A stretch of DNA of 64,000 nt from Stakelama saccharophila (GTDB lineage Bacteria > Pseudomonadota > Alphaproteobacteria > Sphingomonadales > Sphingomonadaceae): contig NZ_CP135076.1 in assembly GCF_032229225.1 (NCBI RefSeq), forward strand, positions 1,531,001 through 1,595,000, read 5' to 3'. The translations under genes and the position numbers were made by a program. Position 1 is the first letter of the stretch; each line of letters opens with the position of its first letter. The notes below the pieces were generated by a model. That model had not been told where the DNA came from, did no database searches, and was given only the letters and a program-made list of their open reading frames with translations. This document shows positions 58,287-64,000 of the stretch, piece by piece.

Positions 58287-58931
58287 GTGCTTTACATCGT
58301 TCTCCTCGCCATGGTCGCCGCGTTCCTGGCGCTTCGGCTGTATTCGGTGCTCGGCAAGCGCACCGGACACGAACAGCCGCTGACCAAGCCGGCCGAAGAA
58401 CGCGTCGGCGCGCGACCGGTCGCGCGCACCATCGACATGCCGCAACAGCCGCGTGACGAGGCCGGCCGCCGGCTCGATCCCGGCGCGGAAAACGGAATCC
58501 GCGCGCTGGTCGCGGCCGATTCCTCGTTCGACGTGGCCCAGTTCCTTGACGGTTCGAAGGCGGCCTATCGCATGGTACTCGAGGCGTTCTGGAAGGGCGA
58601 TCGCAAGACGCTGGAATGGCTGGCCGGCGATGATGTACGCCGGGCGTTCGAAAGCGCGATCGACGAGCGGGAAAAGGCGGGCCACACGCTCGACAACCGG
58701 CTGGTGTCGATTGAGGAGGCGAAGATCCTCGATGCCGAAGTCCATGGCCGCGAAGCGCGGGTGACGGTGCGATTCGACGCCGATATCGCGGCGGTGACGC
58801 GCGATGCCGACGGCAATGTCATCGGCGGATCGATGAGCGACGCCGTCGAAACCCATGATATCTGGACCTTCGGTCGGACGCTGGGCAGCGACGACCCCAA
58901 TTGGAAACTGATCGAGACAGACGAGGTCTGA
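58287..58931 (+). CDS. Tim44/TimA-family inner membrane protein
   Basis: 214 residues. One N-terminal membrane helix (LYIVLLAMVAAFLALRLYSV), then a Tim44 domain (FDVAQFLDGSKAAYRMVLEA, FWKGDRKTLEWLAGDDVRRA, DIWTFGRTLGSDDPNWKLIE). Mitochondrial Tim44 tethers the import motor; bacterial TimA is its likely relative with a less clear role. The start is GTG with GGAGG 4 nt upstream. Followed 14 bp later by mltA. Confidence 0.92.
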   Translation: MLYIVLLAMVAAFLALRLYSVLGKRTGHEQPLTKPAEERVGARPVARTIDMPQQPRDEAGRRLDPGAENGIRALVAADSSFDVAQFLDGSKAAYRMVLEAFWKGDRKTLEWLAGDDVRRAFESAIDEREKAGHTLDNRLVSIEEAKILDAEVHGREARVTVRFDADIAAVTRDADGNVIGGSMSDAVETHDIWTFGRTLGSDDPNWKLIETDEV

Positions 58932-58945
58932 CGGGCGGAGCCGCA

Positions 58946-60196
58946 ATGCGATTTGGGGGGGCAATCGCGCTGGCGGCGCTGCTTGGGGCCTGTTCCGGTT
59001 CGATGGTCCCGCCGGGCGAGGGGGCCGGGGCGCCACCCACTGCCGCGCCCGCCAATCCGCCCGCCCGCACGCCGCCGCCGGCGATGCCGATGGCACCCAT
59101 GGCCGCACCCGCCGCACCGGATGGCGCCGTCACCGCGCTGGCGAGCGGCATCGTTGCCGGGCCGCCGACCATTGATTTGCCGATCGGTTCCGACGGCGCC
59201 GCGCGCGCGCTGGAGGCGTTTCGCCGATCATGCCCATCGCTGCTGCGCGGCGGCGACAAATCCGGCCTGACCGGGGGCGCGGACTGGCGGACGGTGTGCG
59301 ACCGGGCCAGGCACGCGACCGACGCCGGCCGGTTCTTTACGGAACAGTTCGAAACGGTGCAGGTGGGGCGGGGCGACACCTTCGCCACCGGCTATTATGA
59401 GCCCGAGATCGCGGCCTCACGCAAGCGCCGCGCCGGCTATGCGACGCCGATCTATGCCCGACCGGCGGACCTGATCGACGCCGATCTCGGCCGTTTTTCG
59501 GATTCGCTGGCCAAAAAGACGGTGCGCGGGCGGGTTTCGGGCACGAGCTTCGTACCCTATTACGATCGGGCGGAAATCGAGGGCGGCGCACTGGCCGGTC
59601 GCGGGCTCGAACTCGCCTGGGCGGCGGACCCGGTGGCGGCGTTCTTTCTGCAGATCCAGGGATCGGGTCGGCTGCGCCTGCGCGATGGTTCGGTCATGCG
59701 GGTCGGCTATGCCGGGCAGAATGGCCGCGATTATGTGAGCATCGGCAAATTGATGCGCGAGCGCGAACTGTTGGCGCCCGGCCAGGCGTCGATGCAGGGA
59801 ATCGTCGACTGGTTGCACCGCCACCGGCAGGCGGGCGCCGCGCTGATGCGCGAGAATAAGAGCTACGTCTTCTTTCGCGAACTGACGGGTCCGGGGCCGA
59901 TCGGGGCGATGGGTCTGCCGGTGACACCGCGCACGAGCATTGCCGCCGACCCCGCCTTCGTGCCGATGGGCGCGCCGGTGTTCCTGTCGCTCGACCGGTC
60001 GGATGCGACCGGCCTGTGGGTGGCGCAGGATACCGGCGGGGCGATCAAGGGCGCCAACCGGTTCGATACATTCTGGGGCGCGGGCGAGGAGGCGCGCGCG
60101 ATCGCGGGCGGCATGTCGGCGCGCGGGACCGCCTTCGTACTGGTGCCGCGTGGAACGCTGGCGAAATTGCAGGCCGATGGCCGGACGACGCCTTAG
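58946..60196 (+). CDS. mltA: Membrane-bound lytic murein transglycosylase A
   Basis: 416 residues, a lipoprotein (IALAALLGACSG lipobox) followed by a Pro/Ala-rich linker. The MltA domain has TGYYEPEIAASRKRRAGYAT and FFLQIQGSGRLRLRDGSVMR; the 3D domain has WVAQDTGGAIKGANRFDTFW with catalytic Asp. Cleaves peptidoglycan glycan strands with anhydro-product formation. GGCGGAG precedes the ATG at 58946. Overlaps the Smr gene by 20 bp. Confidence 0.95.
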   Translation: MRFGGAIALAALLGACSGSMVPPGEGAGAPPTAAPANPPARTPPPAMPMAPMAAPAAPDGAVTALASGIVAGPPTIDLPIGSDGAARALEAFRRSCPSLLRGGDKSGLTGGADWRTVCDRARHATDAGRFFTEQFETVQVGRGDTFATGYYEPEIAASRKRRAGYATPIYARPADLIDADLGRFSDSLAKKTVRGRVSGTSFVPYYDRAEIEGGALAGRGLELAWAADPVAAFFLQIQGSGRLRLRDGSVMRVGYAGQNGRDYVSIGKLMRERELLAPGQASMQGIVDWLHRHRQAGAALMRENKSYVFFRELTGPGPIGAMGLPVTPRTSIAADPAFVPMGAPVFLSLDRSDATGLWVAQDTGGAIKGANRFDTFWGAGEEARAIAGGMSARGTAFVLVPRGTLAKLQADGRTTP

Positions 60197-60716
60197 CGAC
60201 GCCGAGCGCGCATTGTGGCAGCGGGTAACGTCCGGGGTGCGGCCGCTGGAGCCCGGTCGGCCGGCGACGCCGACTGCACCGGCGAAGGCGCGGGCGCGCG
60301 ACGTGGCCGCGCCCGTGGCGCCGTCGCCCAGGATCGCGCCGGCGCCCGTCGCCACGCGCGCGGTGCCGGGGCTGGACGGCGGATGGGACCGGCGCATCGG
60401 CAAGGGGCGGATCGAACCCGATCGCACGATCGACCTGCATGGCCACAGCCTGGCCTCCGCCCATGCGATGCTCGATCGCGGCCTGGCCGAGGCGATCCAT
60501 TTGGGCGAGCGGGTGATCCTGCTCGTGACCGGCAGGGCGCCGAGGGGCGAGGGCATGCGGCCCCATGTTCGCGGCTCGATCCGCGCGTCGGTGGAGGACT
60601 GGATCGCGGTGTCGCCGCACGCCGCGCGGATCGCCGCGATCCGGCCGGCGCATCCGCGCCACGGCGGCGCCGGCGCACTTTACGTCATTCTTCGGCGCGC
60701 GCGAACGACCGGCTGA
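60177..60716 (+). CDS. Smr-domain protein (DNA endonuclease SmrA-like)
   Basis: 179 residues. Pro/Ala-rich N-terminal half, then a C-terminal Smr domain (TIDLHGHSLASAHAMLDRGL with the DLHG motif, LLVTGRAPRGEGM, a late AHPRHGGAGALYVILRRAR). Stand-alone Smr proteins nick DNA or RNA. The start at ATG 60177 lies inside the 3' end of mltA, giving MAGRRLSDAERALWQ. Confidence 0.9.
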   Translation: MAGRRLSDAERALWQRVTSGVRPLEPGRPATPTAPAKARARDVAAPVAPSPRIAPAPVATRAVPGLDGGWDRRIGKGRIEPDRTIDLHGHSLASAHAMLDRGLAEAIHLGERVILLVTGRAPRGEGMRPHVRGSIRASVEDWIAVSPHAARIAAIRPAHPRHGGAGALYVILRRARTTG

Positions 60717-60785
60717 TCGACACGATTCCGCACCGGCATTGAGCCATGTCCATGCCGGACTGGCTGCGCGATGCCGAGGTCCGCC

Positions 60786-61928
60786 TTACCGCCTGAAGGC
60801 CCGTGCGAGGATGTCGGCATAGATCCGGCTCAGCCGGTCCAGGTCGGCCACGGCCACGGCTTCGTCCAGCTTGTGCATCGTCGCGTTGACCAGGCCGAAT
60901 TCCACCACCGGGCAGAGCTGCGACAGGAAGCGCGCGTCCGACGTGCCGCCGCCGGTCGACAGGGTGGGACATGTACCCGCTTCCGCCTGGATCGCGTCGG
61001 AAACGAGATCGGAAAACGGGCCGGGCTCGGTCAGGAAGGCCTCGCCGGAAATGCGCGGGGTAACGGTCGCTTCGGGCGCATGGGCATGGACGGTGCGCTC
61101 GATCAGTCGGGCCAGGTCCTCACCGCGATGGAGGTCGTTGAAACGGATGCTGATGCGGGCGGAGGCAGCGGCGGGGATGACGTTATGGGCAGGATTGCCG
61201 ACGGCCAGGTCGGTGATCTCGATATTCGAGGGCTGGAACCATTCGGTGCCCTGGTCGAGCGGGAGGGCGTCGATGGCGGCGAGCGCGCGTACCAGTTTCG
61301 GCACCGGATTGTCGGCGAGATGCGGATAGGCCACGTGCCCCTGCCGGCCCGGCACGTCGATCCAGATATTGACCGATCCGCGCCGGCCGATCTTGATCGT
61401 GTCGCCCAGTCGATCGACCGAGGTCGGCTCGCCCACCAGGCACAGGTCGGGAATGAGCGAGCGCCCGCGCAGGCGGTCGATCAGCGCGCGGGTGCCGTGG
61501 ATGGCGGGGCCTTCCTCGTCGCCCGTGATGATCAGGCTGAGCGTGCCGTTCCCCGCCGCCTGGCGGGCGACAGCGGCGACGAACGCGGCGATCGCCCCCT
61601 TCATGTCGACGGCGCCGCGCCCGTAGAGCAGGCCGCCGCGGATGTCCGCCGCGAACGGGTCGCTCGACCAGCCTTCGCCGGGCGGCACGACGTCGAGATG
61701 TCCGGCAAAGGCGAAGTGCGGCGATCCGGTGCCCCGCACCGCGAGCAGGTTTTCGACGGGTCCATCCGGTGCTTCGCCGGCATGGAATCGCTCGACGGCG
61801 AAGCCGAGCGGGTGCAACATCGCCTCCAGCGCGTCGAAGACGGCGGGTCCCGCCGGCGTTACGCTTTCCGCGTCGATCAGTCGGCTGGCGAGGGCGACGG
61901 CGTCGCGAAGCATCGATTCATCAGTCAT
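60786..61928 (-). CDS. dapE: Succinyl-diaminopimelate desuccinylase
   Basis: 380 residues; lysine/diaminopimelate pathway zinc peptidase-fold enzyme. Metal ligands: His in FAGHLDVVPPGEGWSSDPFA, Asp in GRGAVDMKGAIAAFVAAV, Glu-Glu in ITGDEEGPAIHGTRALI, Glu in CLVGEPTSVD, His near the end in NATMHKLDEAVAV. TLSTGGGTSDARFLSQLCPV is a DapE-type signature. ATG at 61928 faces the cupin gene's start, only 10 bp apart. Confidence 0.95.
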   Translation of the reverse strand: MTDESMLRDAVALASRLIDAESVTPAGPAVFDALEAMLHPLGFAVERFHAGEAPDGPVENLLAVRGTGSPHFAFAGHLDVVPPGEGWSSDPFAADIRGGLLYGRGAVDMKGAIAAFVAAVARQAAGNGTLSLIITGDEEGPAIHGTRALIDRLRGRSLIPDLCLVGEPTSVDRLGDTIKIGRRGSVNIWIDVPGRQGHVAYPHLADNPVPKLVRALAAIDALPLDQGTEWFQPSNIEITDLAVGNPAHNVIPAAASARISIRFNDLHRGEDLARLIERTVHAHAPEATVTPRISGEAFLTEPGPFSDLVSDAIQAEAGTCPTLSTGGGTSDARFLSQLCPVVEFGLVNATMHKLDEAVAVADLDRLSRIYADILARAFRR

Positions 61929-61938
61929 GGAGGGGGCA

Positions 61939-62385
61939 TTGCCCAAGCTAGATCTCGATACAATCCCGCAAACCAACGCCACCGGCTATCCGCCCGAATA
62001 TGCCGGTGCCGTCGCGGGGCGCTGGTATCGCCGGCTGGCGCCGGCCGCCGGGCTGGAGGATTTCGGCGTCAGCCACGTGACGCTGAAACCCGGCGCCTGG
62101 TCGTCGCAGCGCCACTGGCACGCCGGCGAGGACGAGTTCGTGGTGATGCTGTCGGGCGAAGCGGTGCTGGTCGACGACACCGGCGAAACCAGGCTTCGCG
62201 CCGGAGACTGTGCCGCCTTTCCCAAGGGCGACGGCAACGGCCATGTGCTGCAGAACCGCAGCGGTTCGGAATGCGTGTTCGTGGCGGTCGGCCGGCCGTC
62301 GAATACCGCCTGCCACTATCCCGACGTCGACATGCAGTTGGTGCCGGGCGAGGGGTTCCGGCGCCGCGACGGCAGCGCGTTCTGA
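61939..62385 (+). CDS. Cupin-domain protein
   Basis: 148 residues. Cupin motif 1: SSQRHWHAGEDEFVVMLSGE (His, His, Glu ligands), motif 2: GDCAAFPKGDGNGHVLQNRS (His). I chose TTG at 61939 because GGAGGGGG lies 6 nt upstream and the product then begins MPKLDLDTIPQTNATGYPPE; an in-frame ATG at 61927 is the alternative. Substrate unknown; no pathway partners in the window. Confidence 0.87.
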   Translation: MPKLDLDTIPQTNATGYPPEYAGAVAGRWYRRLAPAAGLEDFGVSHVTLKPGAWSSQRHWHAGEDEFVVMLSGEAVLVDDTGETRLRAGDCAAFPKGDGNGHVLQNRSGSECVFVAVGRPSNTACHYPDVDMQLVPGEGFRRRDGSAF

Positions 62386-62395
62386 CGCGGGCGAG

Positions 62396-62560
62396 TCAAT
62401 CGGTTCCCTCGTCCTTCGACGAACCGGACGGCATGGCGATGCCGAGCGCGAGGCCGATGGCGATGCCGACACCAATATTGTCCATCGCCACACCGACGGC
62501 GACGCCGATCGCAACGCCGATACCGATATTCCTGCCGGAACCCGCGTGCCGCCGCTTCAT
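62396..62560 (-). CDS. Small glycine-zipper membrane protein, 54 aa
   Basis: A short basic N-terminus (MKRRHAGSGR) followed by two tandem near-copies, NIGIGVAIGVAVGVAM and DNIGVGIAIGLALGIAM, a GxxxG-rich hydrophobic region that could form one or two membrane helices. Charged tail ends KDEGTD. The ATG overlaps the GST stop (ATGA). Function unknown; resembles glycine-zipper envelope proteins. Confidence 0.72.
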   Translation of the reverse strand: MKRRHAGSGRNIGIGVAIGVAVGVAMDNIGVGIAIGLALGIAMPSGSSKDEGTD

Positions 62561-63225
62561 TGCGACGCCGGCTGTTCGTAGCGTTCGATCACCCAATCCT
62601 CCTCCTGCGCGCCGGCGATCCAGTCCTGCATGAAGGGATGGGCGATCACCGCCTGCATATAGGCCGGGGCGAAACGCGCGACCGGCAGCGAATAGGTGAT
62701 GATGCGGGTGACGACGGGCGCGAACATGATGTCCGCCGCGCCGAATGCGCCGAACAGGAAGGCACCGGCGCCGCCATAGCGTGCCCTGGCCTGCGCCCAT
62801 AATTCCATAACGCGCTGCAATTCCGCGACGACATCCGCGTCGGGCTGTTTCGGCGCGAAGGTCTGGCGGATGTTCATGGGATGCTTGCTGCGCAGCGCGG
62901 GAAAGCTGGAATGCATTTCCGCCGCCATCGAGCGGGCCATGGCGCGGGCTGCGGGATCGTCGGGCCAGAAAAGGCGGTTGCCGGTCTGGTCGTTGAGGTG
63001 TTCGATGATCGCCAGGCTGTCCCACACCACATCGTCGCCGTCCCACAGCACCGGCACCTTGCCGGAGGACGGCGCGAACTCGTCGCCCCGGCGGCGCTTT
63101 TCCCAATCCTGATCGTAGAGCGGAACGACCGCTTCCTCGAACGGAAGGCCCGACTGCTTCATGGCGAGCCAGCCGCGCAGCGACCAGGAGGAATAGGCCT
63201 TATTGCCGATGATGAGCTTGCGCAT
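62557..63225 (-). CDS. Glutathione S-transferase family protein
   Basis: 222 residues. N-terminal thioredoxin-like domain (KLIIGNKAYSSWSLRGWLAM; GKVPVLWDGDDVVWDSLAII with the Ser-Asp glutathione-contact region), C-terminal helical domain (AAEMHSSFPALRSKHPMNIR). Substrate unknown. Translation-coupled to the glycine-zipper gene downstream. Confidence 0.93.
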   Translation of the reverse strand: MRKLIIGNKAYSSWSLRGWLAMKQSGLPFEEAVVPLYDQDWEKRRRGDEFAPSSGKVPVLWDGDDVVWDSLAIIEHLNDQTGNRLFWPDDPAARAMARSMAAEMHSSFPALRSKHPMNIRQTFAPKQPDADVVAELQRVMELWAQARARYGGAGAFLFGAFGAADIMFAPVVTRIITYSLPVARFAPAYMQAVIAHPFMQDWIAGAQEEDWVIERYEQPASQ

Positions 63226-63277
63226 GGCACCGGCATAGCGGTGCGACCGGCGCGGAGCAATCCGCGCCGGATGCGGG

Positions 63278-63937
63278 TCAGTCGGGCTGGTCGGCCGCCG
63301 GGACCGGCGTCAGCGCATAGATGTCGAGACCGTCCGGATCGCTGTGCGGGACCACCAGTCGCCACTGGAACGGGCCGACCCGTTCGACGACGCCGGCGAT
63401 GTCGCGATCCGGCTGTGCGCCGTAGCCGAGCGAATTCTCGCCCGGCGCGTCCTGCTGCGCGCCGAGGAAGACGAGCCGGTTCGCATCTTCGTCGTGATAC
63501 AGCCAACCGGCGGGAAGATCGGTTCCGGTCTGTTTCAGGAAGCTGAGATGCTCCGGCCCGTCGCTTTTCACATAGCAGAAGAAGGGCGGGAAGGATTCGA
63601 AGCCGCGCCGGTTGGCATAGGCGCCCAGCCGGATGACGCGGCAGCGATAGGAACCCGGCGGCAGCGCCGGGTGATCGAGCGCGCCGTCGGCCTGCGTGAA
63701 CGGCGCTTCCTTTTCGAGCGAGGCGGCCTTGTGCTTCTCCGCAAGGGCCAGCGCATCGCTCCAGATGCGATCGAGTTCGGCGAGCCTGGCCTCGTCGTCG
63801 GGACGGATCGTCGCACGCCAGCCCGTTTCCTCGATCGCCGCCGCGGAGACCGGCTCGACCGTATCCGTACGGGACGCCATATTGGCGCAGCCGGCCAGCA
63901 GAATGCTCGTCAGGAGCGCGGAAATGTGCGCGCGCAT
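63278..63937 (-). CDS. DUF4893 family lipoprotein
   Basis: 219 residues. Lipobox LTSILLAGCANM. Mature part: WRATIRPDDEARLAELDRIW, SYRCRVIRLGAYANRRGFES, YHDEDANRLVFLGAQQDAPG. Matches DUF4893, a sphingomonad-type lipoprotein of unknown function. A near-CtrA-box lies upstream. Unlinked to named pathways. Confidence 0.88.
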   Translation of the reverse strand: MRAHISALLTSILLAGCANMASRTDTVEPVSAAAIEETGWRATIRPDDEARLAELDRIWSDALALAEKHKAASLEKEAPFTQADGALDHPALPPGSYRCRVIRLGAYANRRGFESFPPFFCYVKSDGPEHLSFLKQTGTDLPAGWLYHDEDANRLVFLGAQQDAPGENSLGYGAQPDRDIAGVVERVGPFQWRLVVPHSDPDGLDIYALTPVPAADQPD

Positions 63938-63964
63938 CGCCGTCTATCCTTTTCGCAAAGGGCG

Positions 63965-63980
63965 TTAGAAAAGGATTAAC
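63965..63980. promoter_or_regulatory. Near-match to a CtrA binding box
   Basis: TTAG-N7-TTAAC resembles TTAA-N7-TTAAC with one mismatch, 28-43 bp upstream of the DUF4893 gene. Weak; chance matches are expected. Confidence 0.25.
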
Positions 63981-64000
63981 GCCAACATGGTAAAGAAAGG

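Noticed and set aside
60746..60799. Tiny plus-strand frame MSMPDWLRDAEVRLTA
   Set aside because: 16 codons with no ribosome binding site, overlapping the dapE 3' end; may be a vestige but cannot be supported.
63987..64000. Start of a plus-strand gene at the right edge (ATG GTA AAG AAA)
   Set aside because: Only 14 bases remain; the upstream AAGGA is too far away to judge.

Overview
The window looks like chromosomal DNA from a high-GC alphaproteobacterium of the Sphingomonadales (Sphingomonas or a near relative). The evidence is gene content and gene style. There are small proteins of types I associate with this order (DUF4170 and DUF4893 proteins), a TonB-dependent receptor followed by a TPR-sulfotransferase, a PDH E1 beta with a fused lipoyl domain, a class II DAHP synthase, and palindromic repeats of the kind sphingomonads carry. 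No IS element, transposase, prophage or CRISPR array is visible. Most of the window is housekeeping sequence, with a few inserted pieces. All family assignments come from reading motifs; no database search was run.

Layout. 1-3.5 kb: a TipN-like coiled-coil membrane protein (3' end outside), a small Hpt-fold protein, an unknown protein and a Phd-like/PAS regulator. 3.5-8.3 kb (minus strand): yqeY, a DUF559 endonuclease gene between inverted palindromes, dnaG and rpoD. 8.4-15 kb: carA (with an in-frame palindromic insertion), an AT-rich unknown gene, carB, greA and a rhomboid protease. 15.3-17.4 kb: DUF4170 and a YqjD/YqjE-like envelope operon. 17.5-21.9 kb: eno, ftsB, pdhA, pdhB. 21.9-25.1 kb: three Tad-type pilin/VWA genes. 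25.2-29.1 kb: a degenerate squalene/phytoene synthase-like protein, an EF-hand protein, trmFO, a lysoplasmalogenase-like protein and DUF952. 29.1-33.5 kb: gyrA, an SDR and yaaA. 33.6-38.5 kb: a periplasmic TPR protein, an Lrp/AsnC regulator, a degenerate histidine kinase and a polysaccharide deacetylase. 38.5-42.2 kb: tRNA(CAU), a lipoprotein, tRNA-Pro, and metE behind a cobalamin riboswitch. 42.2-47 kb: TPR-sulfotransferase and TonB-dependent receptor. 47.5-51.8 kb: a three-gene emrA/emrB/nodT-type efflux operon, then tRNA-Glu. 52.2-58.1 kb (minus): HTH-fused DAHP synthase, a D-2-hydroxyacid dehydrogenase, trpS, murJ and secB. 58.3-60.7 kb: Tim44-like, mltA and Smr. 60.8-64 kb: dapE, cupin, glycine-zipper protein, GST and DUF4893 lipoprotein.

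How the genes work together. dnaG-rpoD is the macromolecular synthesis block. carA-carB make carbamoyl phosphate and stay translationally linked through the inserted gene by stop/start overlaps. eno and pdhAB run lower glycolysis into acetyl-CoA. metE appears to be controlled by both a B12 riboswitch and an upstream palindrome. secB, the Tim44-like protein, mltA and murJ serve export and envelope growth. The efflux operon encodes a complete tripartite pump.

The most unusual items are the XRE-like HTH fused to class II DAHP synthase with a palindrome just upstream, the repeat inside carA, the alien gene between carA and carB, and the palindrome-bracketed DUF559 gene next to dnaG.
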